64,000 nucleotides of DNA from CAJXZP01 sp041563475 (GTDB lineage Bacteria; Bacteroidota; Bacteroidia; Flavobacteriales_G; Salibacteraceae). A program made the translations under genes and the position numbers. The notes beneath the pieces are model-generated. The model made no database searches and was not told the DNA's origin. It worked only from the letters and a program-made list of their open reading frames with translations. The DNA is taken from the NCBI GenBank assembly GCA_041563475.1, contig JBFFMY010000002.1, positions 1 to 64,000 of the forward strand. The letters run 5' to 3'. The stretch's first letter is position 1; every line of letters starts with the position of its first letter. Of the stretch, positions 51,393 through 59,406 are shown in pieces.

Positions 51393-52517
51393 ATGGGTGC
51401 GCCTTTAAATACTATAGAAGAAGCCATTGCCGACATTAAACTAGGTAAGGTTGTAATTGTTGTGGATGATGAAAATAGAGAGAACGAGGGTGATTTTGTT
51501 GCTGCTGCAGAGCTAATAACTCCAGAACTGATTAATTACATGGCAACCCATGGAAGAGGATTAATTTGTACTCCCATTACGGCTGAACGGGCTGAAAGAG
51601 CTGGCTTAGGGTTAATGGTTGGGAATACATCAGATCCGCAAGAAACAGCTTTTACTGTATCTATAGATTTATTAGGAAGTGGAAATACCACAGGGATTTC
51701 AGCTGCAGATAGATCCAATACTATTCAAGCTTTAGTTGGACCCTCCCCAGAAAATCAACGATTTGGAAAGCCTGGTCATGTTTTTCCTCTAATTGCCAAA
51801 AATGGAGGTGTTTTAAGACGAACAGGACATACCGAAGCAGCTATTGATTTGGCTCGTTTAGCTGGATTAGAACCTGCAGGAGTAATTGTTGAGATCATGA
51901 ATGAGGATGGAACAATGGCAAGACTACCCCAATTACGTGAAATAGCAAAAAAGTTAGATTTAAAACTCATCAGTATTGAAGATTTGATTGCCTATCGAAT
52001 GGAAAACGAATCTTTGATTGAGCGAATTTTTGAAGTTTCTGAAGCCCATTCTTTAGGGAACTTTAAACTTATAACCTATGAACAAACAACTACGGGTGAC
52101 AAGCATGTAGCTTTAACATTAGGAGAGTTTCACGAAGATGAACCTGTTTTAGTTAGAGTTCATTCTTCGTATGTTAAGGGAAGTGTATTCACAAGTTGTA
52201 ATTGTACAACTGGCCCACATATTCATGCCGCTATGCGCCAAATTGAAAAAGAAGGAAAAGGAGCCATTTTATACATGCAACACGGTAATTCTTCCACTCC
52301 ACTTAACGGAATTAAAACGGGTGGTTTAGATACGGTAAATGCTAAAATGAATTCTCCTGTTAAAATTGATAATAGGGACTACGGAATTGGTGCTCAAATT
52401 TTACGTGATTTAGGAATCAGTAAAATGAAAGTAATGTCAAGCCATTCTACTAAACGTACTGGAATTGTGGGCTACGGATTAGAAGTTACGGAATATGTTC
52501 CTTTAGAATTGGCCTAA
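51393..52517 (+). CDS. RibBA-type protein: active 3,4-DHBP synthase with a degenerate GTP cyclohydrolase II domain
   Basis: A 374-residue two-domain protein of riboflavin synthesis. The RibB half (about 1-205) keeps all key motifs: DDENRENEGDF, HGRGLICTPI, TAFTVSIDLLGSG, GISAADRSNT, GGVLRRTGHTEAAIDL and EIMNEDGTMAR. The RibA half is altered. The cyclohydrolase zinc site uses three cysteines with spacing C-x10-C-x-C; here those positions are Tyr260, Cys271 and Thr273. The QEGR-IGL GTP-binding stretch is replaced by QHGNSSTPL (296-304). The fold core remains, but GTP cyclohydrolase II activity is probably lost. It is 3 bases upstream of pyrD. The RibB function is secure; the RibA half should not be annotated as active. 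Confidence 0.93.
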   Translation: MGAPLNTIEEAIADIKLGKVVIVVDDENRENEGDFVAAAELITPELINYMATHGRGLICTPITAERAERAGLGLMVGNTSDPQETAFTVSIDLLGSGNTTGISAADRSNTIQALVGPSPENQRFGKPGHVFPLIAKNGGVLRRTGHTEAAIDLARLAGLEPAGVIVEIMNEDGTMARLPQLREIAKKLDLKLISIEDLIAYRMENESLIERIFEVSEAHSLGNFKLITYEQTTTGDKHVALTLGEFHEDEPVLVRVHSSYVKGSVFTSCNCTTGPHIHAAMRQIEKEGKGAILYMQHGNSSTPLNGIKTGGLDTVNAKMNSPVKIDNRDYGIGAQILRDLGISKMKVMSSHSTKRTGIVGYGLEVTEYVPLELA

Positions 52518-52519
52518 TC

Positions 52520-53548
52520 ATGTACAAATCTGTAATACGCCCCCTCCTATTCAGTTTTGCTCCAGAAAAAGCGCACGGAATTACTATGGGGCTCCTAAAA
52601 TTTGGAATGGCCATTCCTGGGGTTAAATCCATTTTTAAAAGCCTTACCACAGTAAAAGACGATCGCTTAAAACGTACAGTTTTTGGACTTGAATTTCCTA
52701 ATCCCGTGGGTTTAGCCGCTGGTTTTGATAAAAATGCGGATTATTATTCGGAAATATCTGCCTTAGGTTTTGGTTTTATCGAAATTGGAACCGTTACACC
52801 CAAAGCACAACCAGGAAACCCAGCTCCTAGAATGTTTCGTTTACCAGCAGATGAAGGATTAATAAACCGAATGGGTTTTAATAACGGGGGCGTTAAAATG
52901 GCCATTGAAAACTTAAAAAATCGGCCAAAAGATTTAATTATTGGTGGGAATATTGGTAAAAACAAGGTGACACCAAATCCCGAAGCAATTAATGATTACA
53001 ACCTCGCTTTTGATGCTCTTTTTGATTATGTAGATTATTTTGTGGTCAACGTAAGTTCACCAAATACGCCCGGCTTAAGAGAGTTACAAGATAAAGGACC
53101 TCTAACAGAGATTTTAAATTCACTTCAAAATAAAAATAGAGCGAAAGCAAATCCCAAACCAATTTTACTCAAAATAGCTCCAGATTTAACCAATTCGCAG
53201 TTAGATGATATTGTAGACATCATTACCGAAACTAAAACGGATGGTGTTATTGCTACAAATACCACCATAAGTAGAGATGGATTAAAAACCAAAGAATCAA
53301 TTACCAATGAGATGGGCGGATTAAGTGGTAAACCAGTGAAAAATCGTTCTACTGAAGTCATTCGTTATTTAAGCACTAAATCAAATGGAAGCTTCCCTAT
53401 TATTGGTGTAGGTGGAATTCAAACAGCCAAAGACGCAAAAGAAAAGTTGGATGCCGGAGCCTCTTTAGTCCAGGTTTATACAGGATTTATTTATGAAGGC
53501 CCCATGATGGTTAAACGAATATGCGAAGAGCTTCTAGTTTCAAAATGA
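52520..53548 (+). CDS. pyrD: Dihydroorotate dehydrogenase (quinone), class 2
   Basis: A 342-residue FMN enzyme of pyrimidine synthesis that oxidises dihydroorotate with quinone. The N-terminal membrane-associating helix (about 1-35), VFGLEFPNPVGLAAGFDKNADY, GFGFIEIGTVTPKAQPGNPAPRMFRLPADEGLINRMGFNN, the catalytic-loop VVNVSSPNTPGLRELQ with the class 2 Ser, and GLSGKPVKNRSTEVIRYL plus IGVGGIQTAKDAKEKLDAGASLVQVYTGFIYEGP are all present. It begins 3 bases after the RibBA-type gene, so the pair is co-transcribed. Confidence 0.97.
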   Translation: MYKSVIRPLLFSFAPEKAHGITMGLLKFGMAIPGVKSIFKSLTTVKDDRLKRTVFGLEFPNPVGLAAGFDKNADYYSEISALGFGFIEIGTVTPKAQPGNPAPRMFRLPADEGLINRMGFNNGGVKMAIENLKNRPKDLIIGGNIGKNKVTPNPEAINDYNLAFDALFDYVDYFVVNVSSPNTPGLRELQDKGPLTEILNSLQNKNRAKANPKPILLKIAPDLTNSQLDDIVDIITETKTDGVIATNTTISRDGLKTKESITNEMGGLSGKPVKNRSTEVIRYLSTKSNGSFPIIGVGGIQTAKDAKEKLDAGASLVQVYTGFIYEGPMMVKRICEELLVSK

Positions 53549-53586
53549 AATTGCCTAGATTAATTTTACTTAACTAAATTAGCAGT

Positions 53587-54438
53587 ATGAAAATCATTGA
53601 ATGCCCACGAGATGCAATGCAAGGAATTCACGATTTTATCGATACGGATAAAAAAGTGAAATACATCAACCAATTGTTAAAAGTGGGATTTGATACGCTA
53701 GACATGGGCAGTTTTGTTTCTCTAAAAGCCATTCCGCAAATGAGAGATACTGCGGAAGTTTTAAAACGAATTGATTTATCTAATACACAAACTAAATTAC
53801 TTACCATAGTTGGAAACGAACGAGGCGCAAAAGAAGCCAGTAAATTTGAAGAAATAAGTTACCTCGGTTTTCCCTTTTCAATTTCTAATACATTTCAAAA
53901 GCGTAATATAAATAGCTCTATTCAGGACTCGTTTCACCGGGCCGAAGAAATTCTAAATTGTTGCGTTATTGGACAAAAAGATCTTGTGGTGTACATCTCA
54001 ATGGCATTTGGAAACCCGTATGGTGATCCATGGGATGCAGATATTGTTTTGGAGTGGACACATAAGCTGCACAATGAGTTAGGTGTGGATATTATCTCCC
54101 TTTCTGATACTATTGGAGTAGCAAAACCGAAAACTATTGAGTATTTGTTTAACTCCCTTATTCCTGAATTACCTCAAGTAGAATTTGGAGCTCACTTACA
54201 TACTACCCCAGATACGTGGAAAGAAAAAGTACAAGCTGCCGTAAATTCGGGTTGTGAACGATTTGATGGAGCCATAAAAGGATTTGGTGGTTGCCCAATG
54301 GCAAAAGATGATCTTACGGGAAATATGCCGACAGAAAACCTTATTCAATATTTCAATTCTAAAAAAATGGATATTGGAATTAATATGGAAGCTTTTACTC
54401 ACGCTATGGAGATGACCACAGAAATATTTCCAATTTAA
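53587..54438 (+). CDS. Hydroxymethylglutaryl-CoA lyase family protein
   Basis: A 283-residue TIM-barrel enzyme of the HMGL/DRE-TIM family. HMG-CoA lyase splits HMG-CoA to acetoacetate and acetyl-CoA in leucine degradation. It begins IIECPRDAMQGIHDFIDTDKKVKYINQLLKVGFDTLDMGSFVS, has the metal-site FGAHLHTTPDTW, and has the catalytic loop FDGAIKGFGGCPMAKDDLTGNMPTE near residues 235-258 with the Cys in GGCPMA. The N-terminus reads CPRDAMQG instead of the usual RDGLQN, so the acidic Asp is kept but the surrounding residues vary. Closely related families use other acyl-CoA substrates, so specificity needs checking. It follows pyrD by 38 bases and ends convergent with the propeller gene. Confidence 0.85.
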   Translation: MKIIECPRDAMQGIHDFIDTDKKVKYINQLLKVGFDTLDMGSFVSLKAIPQMRDTAEVLKRIDLSNTQTKLLTIVGNERGAKEASKFEEISYLGFPFSISNTFQKRNINSSIQDSFHRAEEILNCCVIGQKDLVVYISMAFGNPYGDPWDADIVLEWTHKLHNELGVDIISLSDTIGVAKPKTIEYLFNSLIPELPQVEFGAHLHTTPDTWKEKVQAAVNSGCERFDGAIKGFGGCPMAKDDLTGNMPTENLIQYFNSKKMDIGINMEAFTHAMEMTTEIFPI

Positions 54439-54456
54439 GAAATGGGATTGTAATTA

Positions 54457-55506
54457 TCAGTTATCAAATTTCATTTTCAAGATCCTATCCTGGAAAACAC
54501 ATCCCGCATAAGCAGTATCGTTTTTTACCACTACTACGCTAGATCCTGAGATTTCTGCACCAGAATTTTCATACATTTTGGTAACTTCATAATCCTTTTT
54601 TGGGTCAATTTTAAAAAACTGAGAAGGAGAATATTTTGTTGAGTCTTCTTCATGGCCAAGGAAATCAAACAATTTTGGATGGCCAGCTACCCAAATCATA
54701 TCATTTTCATCTACATCAATATTATCTATTCCGGTAGGAATCGTTAAAGTTTCCTTTAAGATTAAACTGCCGGTTTTCTTATTTCGGTCTAAAACAAAAA
54801 CCTCATGACCCGTGGTATGCGATACGTATAATTTAGTGCCATCATTCGATAAATTTACTCCATTAGCATATACCATTCCTTTATGCACTTTTTTGTATTC
54901 CGATCCATTGTAATACAACAAATAGGCATATGGCATACGTAAATAGTCTTCCACCTTTCGCCAAAATGGCGTTCTGTTTCCATGGTCATTTGTCACATAA
55001 AATTTTCCAACCTCGTCTCCTACTACATCGTTTGGATGAAACATTTTTTCGTCCGTATAACCATATAAATGGTGTAAAAAATCTCCTTTAAACTCAAATA
55101 ACTCAACCGAATGGGCATCCCCATCATGATTGATTATATATAAATAGGAAACACTATCAACTTTAAATAACGAAATTCCATGAGGGTGAAAATCCCCTTT
55201 GAAATCTGTTATTATTTTCACTGGTTGGGCATTTTCGTCATCCGTTTTCAAAATATAAATCCCATCTGTTTTAGGATTCAAACCTTCTAAAATTTCCCAA
55301 CGATTGGATGAAGAAATAAACAATAGATTATTCTCTCTATCCCAATCTAAATCTTCCGTTCCCCATACTCCACGATACATTTCAATTTCATTCCCAGAAT
55401 TTTTACTGGAAATACTCTTAAAAACCCCGGCTTGAAGCATGGTGTCAAAAATGAAATATAAAATTCCTACTAAAATTAATAGAACTACTTTTTTTGTTGT
55501 GGTCAT
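54457..55506 (-). CDS. Paraoxonase/arylesterase-like six-bladed beta-propeller
   Basis: A 349-residue protein anchored by one N-terminal hydrophobic helix (about 7-25). The frame is open 29 codons further upstream into the MORN gene, but the ATG read at 55504-55506 (MTTTKKVVLL) is the better start, 1 base after the MORN stop. The body matches PON-type propellers: GTEDLDWDRENNLLF, HPHGISLFKVDSVSYLYIINHDGDAHSVELFEF, HPNDVVGDEVGKFYVTNDHGN, MVYANGVNLSNDGTKLYVSHTTGHEVFVLDR and GIDNIDVDENDMIWVAGHP. The usual calcium ligands (Glu-Asp, Asn, Asn, Asp-Asn) are present. PON enzymes hydrolyse lactones and aryl esters; here the substrate is unknown. Confidence 0.82.
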   Translation of the reverse strand: MTTTKKVVLLILVGILYFIFDTMLQAGVFKSISSKNSGNEIEMYRGVWGTEDLDWDRENNLLFISSSNRWEILEGLNPKTDGIYILKTDDENAQPVKIITDFKGDFHPHGISLFKVDSVSYLYIINHDGDAHSVELFEFKGDFLHHLYGYTDEKMFHPNDVVGDEVGKFYVTNDHGNRTPFWRKVEDYLRMPYAYLLYYNGSEYKKVHKGMVYANGVNLSNDGTKLYVSHTTGHEVFVLDRNKKTGSLILKETLTIPTGIDNIDVDENDMIWVAGHPKLFDFLGHEEDSTKYSPSQFFKIDPKKDYEVTKMYENSGAEISGSSVVVVKNDTAYAGCVFQDRILKMKFDN

Positions 55507-55507
55507 T

Positions 55508-56380
55508 TTAATTCGTGTAAAGTTGCTCCGTTTGAATAAAGTTTCCTTGTTTATCGTCAAAATATCCGGAATATATTTGGCCTTGAAAGTCAATAACTAA
55601 ACCAATTGGATAGGTACCAAACGTAGAATAAAAGAATTGGCTTTTGGAGTCGGAAAATCCAATTTTCACAAGTTGTCCGTTTTCATTTACAGATTCAATA
55701 ATTAAATTTTTCTCGCGTATATTGCCATGAGATTTAAACACTAATTTCCCAATGGTGTAATTTTCTGAAATGAAATTCATTGATGTAGAATCCACAGAAT
55801 TCAAAACCCTATCCGTTAATTTGTCCTTTTTATATTTTCCAATCATAATTTCCTTATTCGTACATATTTGAAGTCCAAACCCCGTTTTATATCCTCCTGT
55901 ACATGCCCCAAAATAAGCTACAGAGTCGATAAACATCCCATAGCCATCTACCATATCATTCTTAAAACTTCCAATCAAATAAGGCAACATTGTGGAGTCG
56001 TTCAATGGCTTACTCAGCACACCTAATCCTTTAAACTTCCCTTCAAACATTTCGCCCGTATACGTAATCCCGTTAGCAAAATGGAATTTCCCATATCCTT
56101 CTGGAAAGTTATTTATGAACGAGCCTTCATACCAGGTGCTATCAATGAACTTTATTACACCCTGTCCTTCAGCAACATCATCTTTAAATTGGCCTGTATA
56201 GATTAAATCCTCTTTTGTTAAGGTTCCATATACTTTTTGACCATTTTCAAACTCCCCTTCATAGATATATCCACACGAACATTCAAATTTCCCATATCCA
56301 TCAATGCAGTTTCCTTCCAAACATTGAGAAAACCCGTGGAAATTTGAAATAAAAAAAATGAGACCAATAAAATATTTCAT
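55508..56380 (-). CDS. Secreted MORN-repeat protein
   Basis: A 290-residue exported protein. The frame is open for 40 further codons upstream, but the ATG read at 56378-56380 starts a signal peptide (MKYFIGLIFFISNFHGFSQ). Residues about 25-175 hold tandem MORN-type units with the YxGxFxxGxxxGxGxx pattern (GYIYEGEFENGQKVYG, LIYTGQFKDDVAEGQGV, STWYEGSFINNFPEGYGKFHF, ITYTGEMFEGKFKGLG). The C-terminal part (about 180-290) is a less clear beta region. MORN proteins bind membranes or partners; the role here is unknown. It is 1 base upstream of the propeller gene, which indicates an operon. Confidence 0.8.
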   Translation of the reverse strand: MKYFIGLIFFISNFHGFSQCLEGNCIDGYGKFECSCGYIYEGEFENGQKVYGTLTKEDLIYTGQFKDDVAEGQGVIKFIDSTWYEGSFINNFPEGYGKFHFANGITYTGEMFEGKFKGLGVLSKPLNDSTMLPYLIGSFKNDMVDGYGMFIDSVAYFGACTGGYKTGFGLQICTNKEIMIGKYKKDKLTDRVLNSVDSTSMNFISENYTIGKLVFKSHGNIREKNLIIESVNENGQLVKIGFSDSKSQFFYSTFGTYPIGLVIDFQGQIYSGYFDDKQGNFIQTEQLYTN

Positions 56381-56427
56381 GAATTTTACTGTTTTACCAA
56401 TTCTTAAAAGAGTTTCTTGAAAATATA

Positions 56428-56462
56428 TTGTGTAATACGCCACTAAAATATAATTATGTTTG
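56428..56462 (+). promoter_or_regulatory. Candidate promoter for the HEPN-like gene (TTG-N24-TATGTTTG)
   Basis: TATGTTTG at 56455-56462 fits TAnnTTTG. TTG at 56428-56430 is 24 bases upstream, just outside the usual range. The ATG follows 23 bases after the -7 element. Confidence 0.5.
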
Positions 56463-56485
56463 TAACCACCTACTAAATAAAACAA

Positions 56486-57259
56486 ATGGAAATAAGACAA
56501 ACTTTATTGGATACAGAAATGATTTTAAAGGATTTCATTTCAATGATTGTATCGGAAAGTCTAGGAGATAATTGGATTCCTCAAAGCGGCTTAAGTGAGC
56601 TTAGATTGCGTGAATTAGAGTTGATCCGTACCAAGTATCAAGAAGACAATAACACCATGACCTCTGAGGGTCGATTAATAAATTTTTGCAACTTCATTGA
56701 TCTTGCTAAAATTGTTGAAAAGCAATGGAATACGCAATTTGAAGTAGCTTTCGGCTATCCAGAAAGTTTAAAAACGTATTTAACCTCTTTGCAAAGGTTT
56801 AACAATCCTGACGCCTACAATCGTCCATTAATGAGTTTTGAAAAACATTTAATTTTAGGTGTTTGTGGTACTATTCGAAACAATATTGCCGTTTATAGAA
56901 GCTGGAAGGAAGTCGGAAAGGATGGATTCCCACTTATTGAGACCGTAAAAGATAATTTCGGTAATTTATGGACTTTGGGCATGCCTAAAAAGCTTAAAAC
57001 GCAACTTTCAATAACTGAAGGGGATATTCTAGAATTTGTAATCATTGCTTCTGATCCAAAAGATGAATTTTTGGAATATCGAATTTTCCCTAATAAATGG
57101 CAAACTGGTAATGTTCTTCAACGCCAAATTAATAGGGATGATCTTGGGAAAGAAGTTACCTTTCAAATTGGGATAAGAAGTAAGCGAAACTACCATGCGT
57201 ACCCTATGGGATATGACGATAGAATTTCCTTTGTCTATTCAATTTTACCAAAAAAATAA
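56486..57259 (+). CDS. Hypothetical protein with a possible HEPN-like domain
   Basis: A 257-residue soluble protein. The N-terminal two-thirds are helical. The segment MSFEKHLILGVCGTIRNNIAVYRS near residues 120-143 resembles the RN-containing helix of HEPN domains, although the RNase form needs Arg-x4-6-His and the His is replaced here (RNNIAVY). The C-terminal third is beta-rich (LEYRIFPNKWQTGN, VTFQIGIRSKRNYHAYP). I do not recognise an exact family. HEPN proteins are common in toxin-antitoxin and phage-defence loci, but the His loss and the absence of a partner argue against an active toxin. It is convergent with the MscS gene. Confidence 0.5.
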   Translation: MEIRQTLLDTEMILKDFISMIVSESLGDNWIPQSGLSELRLRELELIRTKYQEDNNTMTSEGRLINFCNFIDLAKIVEKQWNTQFEVAFGYPESLKTYLTSLQRFNNPDAYNRPLMSFEKHLILGVCGTIRNNIAVYRSWKEVGKDGFPLIETVKDNFGNLWTLGMPKKLKTQLSITEGDILEFVIIASDPKDEFLEYRIFPNKWQTGNVLQRQINRDDLGKEVTFQIGIRSKRNYHAYPMGYDDRISFVYSILPKK

Positions 57260-57277
57260 AGATAATCGCCTCAATTT

Positions 57278-58342
57278 TTACCCTTTTTTAGAATATATCG
57301 TTTGCGTAGGGAATGCGATTTCCAAATTATTAGTATTGAATTCCTTTAATATTTTTAGATTCATTTCGGATTGTACGCCAAAAATATCCTCTCCACTAGA
57401 AATGTAGTATATAAAGGTGATTCCTAATGAAAAGTCCCCGAAATCAGTAAATGAAATATAGCGTAATTCGTCTACACTTTTCATTGATTTATGAATGCCA
57501 TCCAATAAATCCATGGCTAGTTCCATTTGTTCTGGGGTAGTACTGTACGTTAAACCAAGATTCAATATCACTTTCCTAGAGGGTTCTAAGGTTACATTCT
57601 CCACCATCCCATCAATAAACTTGGAGTTTGGAATAGTTACAACACGGCCTTCAAGGGTTTTTAGTCGCGTACTACGTATTCCTATTTCAGTAACAGTTCC
57701 ATCAAAACCATTTATTTTTATTCTATCGTTAATTCTAAACGGTTTGTCTGAAAAAATAGTAAATCCTCCAAAAATATTCGCGATGGATTCTTTGGCCGCC
57801 ATTGCAAATGCGATACCTCCAATACCCATACCCGCAATGATCGCACCCACATTATAACCCGCATTATTCAAGGCCACAATAATTCCTAATGTCCAAAATA
57901 AAAAACGTGATCCTTTTTGAAGAATAGGCAAAAGTTGGTCATCAAAATCACTCTCCGTTTTTTCAGCTAATGGTTTCAAATACTCCTCTATGAAAGCATC
58001 TATTAATCTCACAATAAGCCAAGTTGCACCTAAAGTCACGAGAAAATAATACACATGGGCAACCATATTATCGATACCCTCTGTAAAAGACAATCGTTCT
58101 AATCCGTACCAACTCGATAATAAAGTAACTAGAAATACAATGGGCTCTTTGCTCGCATTAAGTAATAGGTCATCTAAGTTTGTAGCTGTTTTATACGTCA
58201 ATCTACCTACAAATTTGTTTAAAAACCAATAAAGCATTCTGGCGATTAAAATTGCGCCAAAAATTAACCCAAGGCTAATCGCCCAATTACCTACCGTATT
58301 ATAATAAAACTCTTTGGTAAGAAACTCATTTAAACTTTCCAT
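57278..58342 (-). CDS. Mechanosensitive ion channel family protein (larger MscS type)
   Basis: A 354-residue MscS-family channel with about five membrane helices in residues 10-200, more than the three of the small channel at 36782. The pore helix region reads NVGAIIAGMGIGGIAFAMAAKESIANIFGG near 160-192, followed by the beta domain (FRINDRIKINGFDGTVTEIGIRSTRLKTLEGRVVTIPNSKFIDG). Its C-terminal alpha/beta domain reaches SKKG. It resembles YnaI/YbdG-size members. The start ATG is 1 base after the stop of the glutamine amidotransferase gene, so they form a two-gene transcript. Confidence 0.9.
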   Translation of the reverse strand: MESLNEFLTKEFYYNTVGNWAISLGLIFGAILIARMLYWFLNKFVGRLTYKTATNLDDLLLNASKEPIVFLVTLLSSWYGLERLSFTEGIDNMVAHVYYFLVTLGATWLIVRLIDAFIEEYLKPLAEKTESDFDDQLLPILQKGSRFLFWTLGIIVALNNAGYNVGAIIAGMGIGGIAFAMAAKESIANIFGGFTIFSDKPFRINDRIKINGFDGTVTEIGIRSTRLKTLEGRVVTIPNSKFIDGMVENVTLEPSRKVILNLGLTYSTTPEQMELAMDLLDGIHKSMKSVDELRYISFTDFGDFSLGITFIYYISSGEDIFGVQSEMNLKILKEFNTNNLEIAFPTQTIYSKKG

Positions 58343-58343
58343 A

Positions 58344-58910
58344 CTATTTTAGATTTATCCAATTTTCTAACATCTTATTTCCATTTGGGGTCATAACCGA
58401 TTCTGGATGAAATTGCACACCCGTTAACGGATATTTATTATGCCTAATTGCCATAATTACCCCTTCGTCATCTTCTGCCAACTTAATAAATTCACTTGGC
58501 AACATCTGTTCAAGAACGCCCCAAGAATGATATAAACCCACTTCTTGCTTTAGATTCAATCCCTTAAACAGGCATTCCGAATTTAGAACGCGAATATATT
58601 TTGATTCTCCATGACGAACAGGATTTAAATTCGTTAATTCTCCATTGAAATATTCTACCATAGCTTGAAACCCTAAACACACTCCTAGCATGGGTATTTC
58701 CTTATGATATCGATCAATTACCGATAGCATTAAACCCGCTTCTTCGGGTAATGATGGACCCGGTGAAAAAATTATTTTATCAAACGATGCAACATCTTCC
58801 AAATTAAAACGGTTATTCCTACATACGACTAATTCATCAACCAATGGTTCTATAGCATGAACCAAATTATAGGTGAACGAATCGTAATTATCAATGAGTA
58901 AAATGCGCAT
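58344..58910 (-). CDS. Glutamine amidotransferase component (anthranilate/aminodeoxychorismate synthase II)
   Basis: A 188-residue class I glutamine amidotransferase that supplies ammonia to the chorismate-using subunit (TrpE or PabB). Motifs: ILLIDNYDSFTYNLVH at the N-terminus, SPGPSLPEEAG near 52, the nucleophile Cys in MLGVCLGFQAM near 77, and the His-Glu pair in VQFHPESVM near 168. The frame opens 7 codons upstream; the ATG read at 58908-58910 begins the conserved MRILLIDNYDSF. The partner synthase is not in this window, so pabA versus trpG cannot be decided. It precedes the large MscS channel gene by 1 base. Confidence 0.9.
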   Translation of the reverse strand: MRILLIDNYDSFTYNLVHAIEPLVDELVVCRNNRFNLEDVASFDKIIFSPGPSLPEEAGLMLSVIDRYHKEIPMLGVCLGFQAMVEYFNGELTNLNPVRHGESKYIRVLNSECLFKGLNLKQEVGLYHSWGVLEQMLPSEFIKLAEDDEGVIMAIRHNKYPLTGVQFHPESVMTPNGNKMLENWINLK

Positions 58911-59063
58911 TTGTGCAAAGGAAAAAAACAATTAGTAATACAAATATGAATTTCCTAATAGTTTAAAATTTGTTAACTAAAATTAATTTTTTGAATTGAA
59001 TTTAAATAATATGTACTTTCACTTCGCCTGCGGTGAAAATCAATCGAACTAATACTAAAGAAA

Positions 59064-59405
59064 ATGAAATCAGCTTTTACACTTTTTATAGGCATTTCCC
59101 TCTTCAGTTTGAATGCTTTCTCTAATCCGTATGATTCTGAGTACTTTATCTGTAAGTTTAATCAATCTATTACCGCATTTGAATTAAACGAACTTAAACA
59201 AGAAGGTTTTCAGGTATTTGAAACAACCACTTCAAATCACGTGGTTTACGTTAAAGCCAAATCAGATGCTGTTTTTTCCACTAAATTAAAAGCGAAAATG
59301 AACGAATTAATTAAAGTGGATAAAAATGGAAATCGCGTCTATATTGTTGAAACGGTTACCGAAGAATCACCTGAGTTTTTAAAATTATTTTTTAATTTTA
59401 TTTAA
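59064..59405 (+). CDS. Small secreted hypothetical protein
   Basis: A 113-residue protein with a signal peptide (about 1-20, ending FS-NPY). The mature part is short, mixed alpha/beta, with the pattern FELNELKQEGFQVFETTTSNHVVYVKAKSDAVF resembling a ferredoxin-like fold. I do not recognise the family. It stands alone between the amidotransferase gene (divergent) and the DEAD-box helicase (convergent, with stops 1 base apart). Coding is supported by a clean signal peptide and good frame; function is unknown. Confidence 0.6.
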   Translation: MKSAFTLFIGISLFSLNAFSNPYDSEYFICKFNQSITAFELNELKQEGFQVFETTTSNHVVYVKAKSDAVFSTKLKAKMNELIKVDKNGNRVYIVETVTEESPEFLKLFFNFI

Positions 59406-59406
59406 A

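Noticed and set aside
56486..57259. Toxin-antitoxin pair
   Set aside because: No small partner gene is adjacent, and the His expected of a HEPN RNase is missing.
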